Positions 56,504 to 64,000 of a stretch of 64,000 nucleotides of DNA are shown here, piece by piece; the stretch's first letter is position 1; every line of letters starts with the position of its first letter. The notes beneath the pieces were generated by a model, which saw only the letters and a program-made list of their open reading frames with translations, had not been told where the DNA came from and ran no database searches. A program made the position numbers and the translations under genes. Source of the DNA: Janthinobacterium lividum (GTDB lineage Bacteria; Pseudomonadota; Gammaproteobacteria; Burkholderiales; Burkholderiaceae_D); assembly GCF_034424625.1 (NCBI RefSeq), contig NZ_CP139976.1, forward strand, positions 5,766,001-5,830,000, written 5' to 3'.

Positions 56504-57946
56504 TTATTTTTCCGGCGCCGGTGCGGGACGCGAATACAGGTCGATGATGGTGCTGATGCCATCCTGGCATACGGAGCAGAACGTCTCGCTGCGGTCGAAC
56601 ATGATGCACTGCATCTCTGGCCGGTAGTAGCCGGACGACTCGTAGTTCGCGCCCTCGAAAGCGCCCACCGCATGGCGCTGCGGCGCCTTCGAGAACAACT
56701 GCTGCGTGTACGCCAGGTCGGCCTTGAACAGGTCGCTCATCTCGCTTTCAGGACGGTTGGCCGCACGCAGGGCCGCGCGCTGCTTCTGGTATTCGCGCGC
56801 ATGGCTGTCGTACGCTTCCTTCGGCCAGGGCGTCGGCAGCGGCGTGCCCGCCTTGACGTGGTTCTTCCATTTCAGCCTGGCCGGATCGCGCAGCGCGGTG
56901 GCGTTCGGCTCCCACGGCTCCTGGCGCTCCCCATTCGACTGGTAGGCCACGGGCGAGGTGTAGTACTCGTCGGCCAGGCCGGCGAAATGGTGGCCGAATT
57001 CATGCACGAACAGGTAATTGGCCCAGTCGTTGTTCGCTGCCGCCGTGCTGAACTGGCCAAAGATGCCGCCGCCGCCGTAGGTATCGTTATTCACGAGGAT
57101 TTCGATGAATTCATACGGCGCAAATTGCGCCAGGTCGCGCAGCGCGCGGTTGTCCGTCGTCAGCACATAGCGCTCGCTGCCGAAGATGTCGTAGCGCGTG
57201 CCCAGCGGCGAGGCGTGATGCACGCCCGTCGATGGACGCGACACGCCCGATTCCTGCGTCGGCGCGGCCATGGCCCACACATTGAAGTCATTGGCCCGCT
57301 CGCGGAATGGCGAGACGGTAAACAGGTGCTCGGCCAATTTGCGCGCCGCCGCTTCGAACTTGCCCATTTCGGCGGCCGTATAGCCATCGCCCATGATCAG
57401 CAGGTCAACCTTGCCGGACGAGGGGCCACTGATGCGGATCGGGATAGGCTTGACGGGCGCTGGCGGCTGCTTGCGGATCACGTCCTGCGCCGCCGGGTCG
57501 ACATCGGTGCTCCACACGATGGAAAACAGGCCGCGCTCGTCGCGCTTGAGGATGCGCACGCGCACGGGGTGCTCGGGCTGCGGGAAGCGCACGGATTCCT
57601 GGAAGGCGCGCGTGGTGGTTTTCGCTTCATCGGTGCTGGCCCATTCGCCGAAGATGGTGGAAAAACCGCGCGAGTACAGCACCTTGCCCGACTTGACGTC
57701 GACCACTTCCAGCAGATTGTTGCCGCGGTTGCTGTCATCGATGGGACGCGCCAGGTTGCCCGGCCATGGCAGGGGCTCGACCAGCACGCGCTCGACCGCA
57801 TAATGCTCGCCTAGCGCATTGCCGCTGTGCTGGTAATCGAGGCGCATGGTGGCCGGCAGCGGCGCGTTGTCCGCCTGCGCGGCAGGGACGATGCCGGCGG
57901 CCAGCGCCAGCGCGCAGAGGAAGGATCGAATCGGGGTCTGCTGCAT
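56504..57946 (-). CDS. Secreted M64-family metallopeptidase
   Basis: A 480-residue exported zinc peptidase of the IgA-peptidase M64 family. The signal peptide ends near Ala25 (VPAAQA). An N-terminal beta domain (about 30-170) is followed by the catalytic part beginning DLLIMGDGYTAAEMGKF. The zinc site is HEFGHHFAGLADEYY with two His and a probable Asp/Glu ligand. Cysteines in QCIMFDRSETFCSVCQ at the end may form disulfides. The ATG at 57946 has AGGA six bases before it. It is divergent from a TetR gene. Its substrate is unknown. Confidence 0.9.
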   Translation of the reverse strand: MQQTPIRSFLCALALAAGIVPAAQADNAPLPATMRLDYQHSGNALGEHYAVERVLVEPLPWPGNLARPIDDSNRGNNLLEVVDVKSGKVLYSRGFSTIFGEWASTDEAKTTTRAFQESVRFPQPEHPVRVRILKRDERGLFSIVWSTDVDPAAQDVIRKQPPAPVKPIPIRISGPSSGKVDLLIMGDGYTAAEMGKFEAAARKLAEHLFTVSPFRERANDFNVWAMAAPTQESGVSRPSTGVHHASPLGTRYDIFGSERYVLTTDNRALRDLAQFAPYEFIEILVNNDTYGGGGIFGQFSTAAANNDWANYLFVHEFGHHFAGLADEYYTSPVAYQSNGERQEPWEPNATALRDPARLKWKNHVKAGTPLPTPWPKEAYDSHAREYQKQRAALRAANRPESEMSDLFKADLAYTQQLFSKAPQRHAVGAFEGANYESSGYYRPEMQCIMFDRSETFCSVCQDGISTIIDLYSRPAPAPEK

Positions 57947-58092
57947 GTTATTCCTAAAACGGTAGAAAAACAGGTGAAGGGATCGGTTTTCCAAACAATC
58001 GGCGGGCCTGCCGGCAGGCGCGGGAAAAACCGCTGCGGCACATTGTAGCGACAGGACGGGAGCGTGCAAAGCGCCCATTTCAGCCGATGCGC

Positions 58093-58121
58093 TTGACCAG
58101 GCGATGCAATCGCTTTATATT
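58093..58121 (+). promoter_or_regulatory. Sigma-70 promoter of the tetR gene
   Basis: TTGACC (58093-58098), 17-bp spacer, TATATT (58116-58121). The predicted start falls within the adjacent palindrome. Confidence 0.7.
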
Positions 58122-58123
58122 AG

Positions 58124-58137
58124 ATCGACTAGTCGAT
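58124..58137. promoter_or_regulatory. Palindromic operator for the TetR regulator
   Basis: ATCGACTAGTCGAT is a perfect 14-base palindrome, directly after the -10 and 18 bases before the tetR ATG. It is well placed for autorepression. Confidence 0.65.
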
Positions 58138-58155
58138 TTATAAAAGGACAGAACC

Positions 58156-58758
58156 ATGCGCACCATCGATCCCGGCAAACACGCGGCCCGCCGCGACGCC
58201 ATTCTCGCCGCCGCGCGCAGCTGCTTTGCGCGCAAGGGCTTTCACCAGACCAGCACCGCCGCCATCTGCGCGCAAGCGGGCATGAGCCCCGGCAACCTGT
58301 TTCATTACTTCCCCACCAAGCAAGCCATCATCGCCGCCATCGTCGACCAGGAAGGCAGCGAGACGGCCGCGTATTTCACCGGCGTGCAGGGCAGCGCCGA
58401 TGCCTACGGCGCCCTGCTCGATTTCATGGACCTGGTGCTGGCGCTGGCGGCCGATGGCGACTTTGCGGGGCTGGCGCTGGACATTTCCGCCGAGGCGATG
58501 CGCGACACGGATATCGCGGCCAGGGTGGCGCGCAACGACGCTACCCTGCGCCGCGGCCTGCAAACCTTGCTGGAAGAGGCGGCCGCAGCGGGCCAGGCCG
58601 ACGCCGCGCTGGACGCCGCGCAGACGGCCAGCTGGATCGCCGCGCTGATCGACGGCATCTTCAACCGGGTCGCCGTCGATCCCCAATACGCCCCGGTGGC
58701 GCAGCGGGCCAGCCTGCACCTGTTATTGGCGCGCTTCCTGCGCCCTGTCGTGGCATGA
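58156..58758 (+). CDS. TetR-family transcriptional regulator
   Basis: A 200-residue repressor. The N-terminal helix-turn-helix is complete: RDAILAAARSCFARKGFHQT, STAAICAQAGMSPGNLFHYF, PTKQAIIAAIV. The ligand-binding part is helical, Ala-rich and not assignable. The ATG has AAAGGA upstream. The stop overlaps the DUF418-like gene as ATGA, so that membrane protein is probably controlled by it, with a palindromic operator over the shared promoter. Confidence 0.92.
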   Translation: MRTIDPGKHAARRDAILAAARSCFARKGFHQTSTAAICAQAGMSPGNLFHYFPTKQAIIAAIVDQEGSETAAYFTGVQGSADAYGALLDFMDLVLALAADGDFAGLALDISAEAMRDTDIAARVARNDATLRRGLQTLLEEAAAAGQADAALDAAQTASWIAALIDGIFNRVAVDPQYAPVAQRASLHLLLARFLRPVVA

Positions 58759-59951
58759 GCGGCGCCATGAAAACTTCGTCCGCGCGCATCGCCGACGTCG
58801 ACGCCCTGCGCGGCTGCGCCCTGTTCGGTATCCTGGTCGTCAATATCGGCGCCTTCGCCACGCCCTGGTTCGGCCTGGGCTTGACCGATCCCGCCTTTCA
58901 CGGCGGCGTGGACCGCGCCACGCACTTCCTCGTCGCCCTGCTGTTCGAGACAAAGTTCTACCTGCTGTTTTCCTTCCTGTTCGGCTACAGCTTCACCTTG
59001 CAGATGCAGGCGGCGGTACGTGCCGACGCGCCGTTCGTGCCGCGCATGCTGCGCCGGCAAGCGGGCCTGTGGCTGATCGGCGCCCTGCATGCCGTATTCC
59101 TGTTTCATGGCGACATACTCACCACCTACGCCGTGCTGGGCATCGTGCTGCTGGCGCTGCACCGCTACGGCGAACGCCGGGCACTCACTCTGGCCGGCAT
59201 CCTCGTCACCGTCTGCGTGGCATTCTGGGCCGGCATGGCGTGGCTGCAAAGCCTGCAACCGGCGGGCGACGTCGCGGACAACGCCGTGGCGATGGCGCAA
59301 AAGGCGGCAAGCGCGCTGGCCGCCTATCACGCCACGCCGGCCGCCGTCGTCAAGCAGCACCTGCGCGAACTGCGTGAAATCTGGATCGTCCTGCTGCTGG
59401 TGCAGGCACCGTGCGCGCTGGCCATGTTCCTGTGCGGCCTGGCCGCCGGCAAGCGCGAGATGCTGCTGCATGCCAGCGATTATCTGCCGCTGCGCCGCCG
59501 CCTGCTGTGGGCCGGCGCACTGGCGGGACTGCCCGGCGCCGCCTTCTATGCGTGGACCTCCGTGTATGCGCAAAGCCAGGCATGGCAGGTGGCGGGACTG
59601 GCCGTGGGCCTGGCAAGCGCGCCGCTGCTGGCTGGCGCTTATGTGGCGCTGGCGCTGGCCCTGTTCGAGCGCCTGCGCGACGGCACGCTGTTTTCCCTGC
59701 TGGCCGACACGGGCCGCATGGCCCTGTCGAACTACCTGCTGCAGTCGGCCATCTGCGCCATGCTGTTCCTCGCGTATGGCGCACGGCTGATGGGCAGCGT
59801 CTCGCCGCTCGGTGCCCTGGCGCTGGCGCTCATCATCTTTTGCGCGCAGTTGCCGTTAAGCCGCTGGTGGCTGCGCGGCCACGCGTATGGCCCCGTCGAG
59901 TGGCTGCTCAGGGCCTTGACGATCGCCGCGTGGCCGTGCTGGCGGCGGTAG
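58755..59951 (+). CDS. DUF418-type membrane protein (YeiB-like)
   Basis: A 398-residue inner-membrane protein with about ten hydrophobic segments. The N-terminal RIADVDALRGCALFGILVVN is the typical beginning of YeiB/DUF418 proteins. The C-terminal DUF418 part has LLADTGRMALSNYLLQSA and LSRWWLRGHAYGPVEWLLR. The ATG at 58755 overlaps the tetR stop; a second ATG four codons later is possible. Function is unknown. It converges on the cyanophycinase gene with an 8-bp gap. Confidence 0.85.
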   Translation: MSGAMKTSSARIADVDALRGCALFGILVVNIGAFATPWFGLGLTDPAFHGGVDRATHFLVALLFETKFYLLFSFLFGYSFTLQMQAAVRADAPFVPRMLRRQAGLWLIGALHAVFLFHGDILTTYAVLGIVLLALHRYGERRALTLAGILVTVCVAFWAGMAWLQSLQPAGDVADNAVAMAQKAASALAAYHATPAAVVKQHLRELREIWIVLLLVQAPCALAMFLCGLAAGKREMLLHASDYLPLRRRLLWAGALAGLPGAAFYAWTSVYAQSQAWQVAGLAVGLASAPLLAGAYVALALALFERLRDGTLFSLLADTGRMALSNYLLQSAICAMLFLAYGARLMGSVSPLGALALALIIFCAQLPLSRWWLRGHAYGPVEWLLRALTIAAWPCWRR

Positions 59952-59959
59952 CGCGGCGC

Positions 59960-61213
59960 TTACTTGTAGCGGTACAGCGGCTGGCGCAACTGGATGGGGC
60001 GGATATCGAGGCGCAGCTTCAGCACCGAATACGCTTCCGCCTCGGTCGAGCTGTAGCCGACGCTGTTGACGGTTTTACTGAAGCGGAATTCAAAGCCCAG
60101 GTCCGGATACGGATCGCGCGGGTTGCCGAAGGCGATGCCGATGGCTTCCTGCTGCGCGTTGTCGATCAGGTTGCCCATCAGGTCCAGCACGGCGTTATTG
60201 CCGAGGATATCGTTGGTGAACACGGGTTCGCGCATGTCGGGCTGGTTCGGATCGAGCTTGTTGTCGGCCTTGTCCGGCGACGGCGTAAACACGCGCGTGA
60301 CGAGGTTGAATTTATCGCCCCGGTCCAGGTAGCTGATGGCCGCATTGCTGATATTGAAATTTTTCACGCCACGGTCGCTGATGGCGCCCGACAGGTCGAT
60401 CAGCAAGGCGCCGCTGTAGCCGATCACTTCCACGTCGCGCATGGCGTCGACCACCATGGCGCTGTTTTCATCGATGCCCAGGCCCAGGTGATAGCCTTTT
60501 TTCAGCATCACGGGAATCATGCGGGCGAAACGGCCGCGCACCAGCAAATGCTGGTCCACGAAGACATCGCTGCCGATGAAGCCCAGGCCAGGCGCGATCT
60601 CGCGGCCATCCGTCACGCCCATCTTGAGCATGTCGAGCACGGGTTTGGCGTCGTAGAACATGGTGGTGCTCATGATGGCGGCGCCGGCGCTGGAACCGGC
60701 GATCACGCCGCCGTTGCGGTAGACCGACCAGATGGCTTCCAGCGCGGCAGTGCGGCTGCCGTCCGGGCGCAGCAAGGCTTGCGTGATGCGTCCCTGGTCG
60801 CCGCCGGCAAAATAAATGCCGCTGGCTGACTTGATCTGCGTGACGATGGCCGGGTCTTCAGCGGCCTTGCGGTAATCCCTGTTCGGCAGCTTGACGGCCA
60901 GCGGCACGAAAAAGGCATCGGCGCCATATTGGTTCAGCTTTTTGATGATGCTTTCGCCCGATTTTTCCGGGTTCATCGCGGCCGAGGCCAGCACGGCGAT
61001 GCGCGCGCCTGGCCCGCCCGACAACTTGACGATGCGCTGCCAGACTTCGGCATTGTCGGCGCGCAGGCCGCCGCCGATGATGACGAGCGTTCCCTGCGGC
61101 GCGCTGCCGATGGCACTGCCGCCCGGCGCCGCCACGGCATGGACGCTGCACAATGCCAGCGCGAACAGCAGCGCGGCGCGGAAGGTGTGATACAGGCTTG
61201 CGGATGATTTCAT
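59960..61213 (-). CDS. Secreted cyanophycinase-like serine peptidase (S51)
   Basis: A 417-residue exported peptidase expected to cleave cyanophycin into beta-Asp-Arg dipeptides. The signal peptide ends near VHAVAA. The S51 core has GTLVIIGGG, the nucleophile elbow AGSSAGAAIMS with the central Ser, YFAGGDQGRI, and LGLGIDENSAMVV. A C-terminal part of about 120 residues beyond the S51 domain is present, as in extracellular CphE-type enzymes. GAAAGG precedes the ATG. A TonB receptor gene lies upstream on the same strand, suggesting a combined degradation and uptake function. Confidence 0.88.
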   Translation of the reverse strand: MKSSASLYHTFRAALLFALALCSVHAVAAPGGSAIGSAPQGTLVIIGGGLRADNAEVWQRIVKLSGGPGARIAVLASAAMNPEKSGESIIKKLNQYGADAFFVPLAVKLPNRDYRKAAEDPAIVTQIKSASGIYFAGGDQGRITQALLRPDGSRTAALEAIWSVYRNGGVIAGSSAGAAIMSTTMFYDAKPVLDMLKMGVTDGREIAPGLGFIGSDVFVDQHLLVRGRFARMIPVMLKKGYHLGLGIDENSAMVVDAMRDVEVIGYSGALLIDLSGAISDRGVKNFNISNAAISYLDRGDKFNLVTRVFTPSPDKADNKLDPNQPDMREPVFTNDILGNNAVLDLMGNLIDNAQQEAIGIAFGNPRDPYPDLGFEFRFSKTVNSVGYSSTEAEAYSVLKLRLDIRPIQLRQPLYRYK

Positions 61214-61277
61214 GGTGCCTTTCAAATACAAGAAAAGTGGCGCACGCTTGTTGATGCAGGCACGCGCCCTTGCTGCC

Positions 61278-61307
61278 AATACTGCTGCTTGCAATACTGC
61301 TGCTTGC
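61278..61307. repeat. Tandem duplication of a 15-bp unit
   Basis: AATACTGCTGCTTGC occurs twice head to tail in the 177-bp gap between the TonB receptor and the cyanophycinase gene. It probably arose by slippage. Confidence 0.7.
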
Positions 61308-61390
61308 AACCCAGCGCCATCGCACTACGATGCTACCCGCCGTAGATGACGGCGTTGTTGCGGTATCTCCACGCTTCTATGTAAAACTGC

Positions 61391-64000
61391 TTACTTGAAG
61401 CTGTAATTGGCGCTCGCATAGAAGCGCCGGCCCCGCGGATCCGTGTAGGTCGGGTCATAGCCGGACAGGAAAAAGTAGGCCTGGTTCGAATATGGCGGGC
61501 TGGTATTGAACAGATTCTGTATGCCTGCGCGCAGCTTGAACTGCTTGCTGACGGCATACGCGCCCGACATGTCCCACAGCGTGTACGCCTTGACCCGATT
61601 CGGCTTGACGACGCTGCCGTTATCCGTGTTGATGGCCGAGTTCTGGTCATCGTAGCCGCTCGAATACGTGTTCGACAGGCTGGCCGAATACGGGCCATTG
61701 TCCCAGTCGAGCGTGATCGTATGGCGCCAGCGCTGCACCACGCCTTCCGTGACGAATTTATTGAGGTTGCTGATAAAGACGTCGCCGGGGCTGGTCTGGA
61801 TTTTCGAATCGAGCACGTAGGTGCCGCTCAGGTGGGCGCCGAAACGTCCCCACGCCGTTTGCACGCCATGCAGGTCGGCCGTGATGTCGAGACCCGCCGC
61901 CTTTTGCGCGCCGCGGTTTTCCTTGCGCAGCTCGATGTAGTCGATTTCATTGTCTTCGTCGCGGTGCACCAGGTCGCCATACTTGGCCAGGTTGCCCAGG
62001 ATGATGTCGTCGCCGATTTCGCTGATCAGGTCCGTGCGCTTGATGTTCCAGTAGTCGGCACTGAAGGTCCAGTGCCGACTCGGCTCAAGCACCAGACCGG
62101 CCGTGAACTGGCGGCTGCGCTCCGGTTTCAGCTTGTCGTTGCTGTAGCGGCGCGTATCCCAATTATCGGCGCAGACGGAGTAATCATTGTTCTCGCTCGC
62201 GCAATACACGGGATCCGGCAGCGTCGCCGTACTGCTGTAGGCAGTGGGCCGGTGCAGGTCGGACATCGATGGTGCGCGGAAGCCCTTGCCGGCCGAAGCG
62301 CGCAGCAGCACCTGCTTGCTGGGCATGTAGGTCAGCCCGATCTTCGGACTGAGGGCGCCGCCCACCTGCTGGTAGTGGTCATAACGCCCCGACAACTGCG
62401 CCTGCCACTGTTTGGTAAACGGCAGCAGCAATTCGCTGTAGATGGCTTGCACCATGCGGCTGTCGCTGGTGGCCACGCCGCCTTCAGGCGCCGCGTCGTT
62501 ATTGATGTTGTCGCTCATCAGCAACGCCGAGGGACGGAACTCGGTGCGCTCGCGGCGCACTTCGCCGCCCACGGCCAGCGCCATGTCGCCGCCACCCAGG
62601 GCCATCAGCGCGCGCGATGCCTTGAAGTCGAGCGCATCCATGGTGCCGCGCGCATGCCGTACTTCGTCATTGACCTGAATGCTGTCGAGCAGCGCCTTGC
62701 CCTTCGCGCCCGATGGGCCAAACGGGTTGATGTCGCCGGAGGCGATACCTTCCAACAGCTTGTCGTACAGGACATAACCATGCGTGTCGCGGTCCTTCAC
62801 GACGTTGACGCTGTGATTGAAGCCCACGTCGTAATCCCAGCCGGCGAGCGTGCCGCTGGCGCCCACCACGAAGCGCTGGCTCTCGCTGGTCAACTGGCTG
62901 GTGCGCATGCCCGCCTCGTTCAGCCGCATGCGCAGCTCCAGTTCGCGCGCAGTCGGATTGCCGTCTTCGTCGACGATGCTATCGAGGCCGGTATTGGCCA
63001 GCTGCGGCACCTTGCTGTAATCGAGATAGCCGATCACGCGCGCCGACGAGCCCACGTAATAGCTGCGCGAACGGCTCAGCGCCACTTCCGCGTACAGCTG
63101 GTGCTCGTTATTCAGTTTCAGTACGCCGCGCGTGAGCAGGTTCTGCTTGTCCGTCTTCGGATACAGCTCCGTGTCGCCCATGTAATCGTAGGTACAGGCA
63201 TCGACGCCGCCCGTTCCCGCTGGCAGGTACAGATTGGCCGGCGGCGAACAGTTCGGGATCGACGGATTGATCTGCCGGCCGCTGATCGGCTGGCCATTGA
63301 GCAGGAAGCCCTGTTCCTGCAAATAGTCGCGCTGCTCCCCCGACAGGCGGATATTCGCCGGGCTGGTAAAACTCGACAGCAAATGCCCCAGGCGCTGCGG
63401 AACCTGCAGGTTCGGAATGAACTTGCGTTGCGAGGAACTGAGGCGGTCGGTTTTTTGCAGGTCGACCACGGCGAAGATATTGTAGCCATCCGTGCCCAGG
63501 TCGCCCGTGCCGGCAGTGATGCTGGCCGTGCGCTTGCCGGCGCCGCCTTCATCGGTGCGGCTGCCGTAGACGTTCAGCTCCACGCCCTGGAAATCCTTGC
63601 GCGTAATGAAATTGATCACGCCGCCGATGGCGTCCGTGCCATACAGGGCCGAGGCGCCATCGAGCAGCACTTCCACGCGCTGCAGGGCGGCGGCAGGAAT
63701 GTTATTCAGATCCACGCCCGCATCGTCACCGGGCGAGGCAAAATTGGCCATGCGCCGGCCGTTGAGCAGCACCAGGGTCGATGACGTGCCCACGCCTCGC
63801 AGGTTGGCGCTGTTGAAGCCGCGCTGGTCGCCGCCGATATTGATGCTGGCGCCGTCCGTCAGGCCTCCCACGTTGGCCGACACGCGCGCCATCAGCTCGG
63901 CCGCCGTCGTCACGCCCGCCTTTTCGATCTCGGCGCGCGTGATGATCTGCACCGGCAGCGCCGTCTCCGATTCCAGCCGCTTGATGGCCGACCCCGTGAT
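61391..64000 (-). CDS. TonB-dependent receptor, 5' end outside the window
   Basis: The frame is open to the right edge, so the first residues, with signal peptide and TonB box, are missing; about 869 residues are visible. The plug domain starts near the edge (RLESETALPVQIITRAEIEK) with VLLNGRRMANFASPG and ALYGTDAIGGVINFITR. The barrel ends with RRFYASANYSFK. Proteins of this kind, rich in extracellular loops and without an STN domain in the visible part, often import peptides or glycans. It ends 177 bp before the secreted cyanophycinase, so uptake of cyanophycin fragments is plausible. Confidence 0.9.
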   Translation of the reverse strand: MTGSAIKRLESETALPVQIITRAEIEKAGVTTAAELMARVSANVGGLTDGASINIGGDQRGFNSANLRGVGTSSTLVLLNGRRMANFASPGDDAGVDLNNIPAAALQRVEVLLDGASALYGTDAIGGVINFITRKDFQGVELNVYGSRTDEGGAGKRTASITAGTGDLGTDGYNIFAVVDLQKTDRLSSSQRKFIPNLQVPQRLGHLLSSFTSPANIRLSGEQRDYLQEQGFLLNGQPISGRQINPSIPNCSPPANLYLPAGTGGVDACTYDYMGDTELYPKTDKQNLLTRGVLKLNNEHQLYAEVALSRSRSYYVGSSARVIGYLDYSKVPQLANTGLDSIVDEDGNPTARELELRMRLNEAGMRTSQLTSESQRFVVGASGTLAGWDYDVGFNHSVNVVKDRDTHGYVLYDKLLEGIASGDINPFGPSGAKGKALLDSIQVNDEVRHARGTMDALDFKASRALMALGGGDMALAVGGEVRRERTEFRPSALLMSDNINNDAAPEGGVATSDSRMVQAIYSELLLPFTKQWQAQLSGRYDHYQQVGGALSPKIGLTYMPSKQVLLRASAGKGFRAPSMSDLHRPTAYSSTATLPDPVYCASENNDYSVCADNWDTRRYSNDKLKPERSRQFTAGLVLEPSRHWTFSADYWNIKRTDLISEIGDDIILGNLAKYGDLVHRDEDNEIDYIELRKENRGAQKAAGLDITADLHGVQTAWGRFGAHLSGTYVLDSKIQTSPGDVFISNLNKFVTEGVVQRWRHTITLDWDNGPYSASLSNTYSSGYDDQNSAINTDNGSVVKPNRVKAYTLWDMSGAYAVSKQFKLRAGIQNLFNTSPPYSNQAYFFLSGYDPTYTDPRGRRFYASANYSFK

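Overview
The window is high-GC and densely coded. It reads as a betaproteobacterial chromosome, most likely Oxalobacteraceae of the Janthinobacterium/Massilia type. That placement is inferred from gene content: a quinol NO reductase with NorR boxes of the Ralstonia GGT-N7-ACC type, a parE/parC pair with a betaproteobacterial-style QRDR, a FecI/FecR-type TonB system, and GTCGGATTA...TAATCCGAC palindromic repeats. No rRNA, tRNA, prophage, insertion sequence or CRISPR array was found.

Layout. 1-1316: an unassigned stretch, then DUF1203 and DUF1841 proteins. 1313-8198: a nitrite/NO module. An operon nirK (three-cupredoxin Cu nitrite reductase)-ytfE/norA-norB (qNOR) is divergent from norR, and two small c-type cytochromes lie beyond norR. 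Between nirK and norR are three NorR boxes and an excellent sigma-54 promoter facing nirK. 8433-13755: MoxR ATPase-acetyltransferase-VWA protein, then a cation/proton antiporter and a YbdK-type carboxylate-amine ligase. 13847-18189: palindromic repeats, a Fur box, a sigma/anti-sigma hybrid gene, a 160-bp inverted-repeat element and a TonB-dependent siderophore receptor. 18190-23153: an alginate-lyase-like protein with a class I amidotransferase, a dapA-like gene flanked by two small genes, and a TorF-like porin. 23299-31515: kdp potassium transport genes (kdpE, kdpD, kdpC, kdpB, kdpA, kdpF) plus a 30-residue ORF at the operon head. 31889-39795: parE-hscC-J-like membrane protein-parC, with a consensus LexA box upstream. 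40175-43517: a metzincin fused to a seven-bladed propeller, a small partner protein and an Ala/Lys-rich exported protein. 43733-56261: a long minus-strand operon, fabI-outer membrane factor-HlyD-RbbA-YhhJ-DUF3141-MaoC/Pta-ackA, headed by a perfect FNR box placed correctly over a -10 element. 56504-64000: an M64 peptidase, a TetR regulator with DUF418 membrane protein, a secreted cyanophycinase, and a TonB receptor that runs off the window end.

How the genes work together. The nitrite/NO cluster would take nitrite to nitrous oxide and repair nitrosylated iron centres, with NO sensed by NorR. The iron cluster would be derepressed by Fur and signalled through the outer-membrane receptor. The FNR-headed operon joins acetyl-CoA/acetyl-phosphate/acetate metabolism and fatty-acid enoyl reduction to a complete tripartite ABC exporter, which suggests an oxygen-limited programme. 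Cyanophycinase and the adjacent TonB receptor suggest extracellular cyanophycin use.
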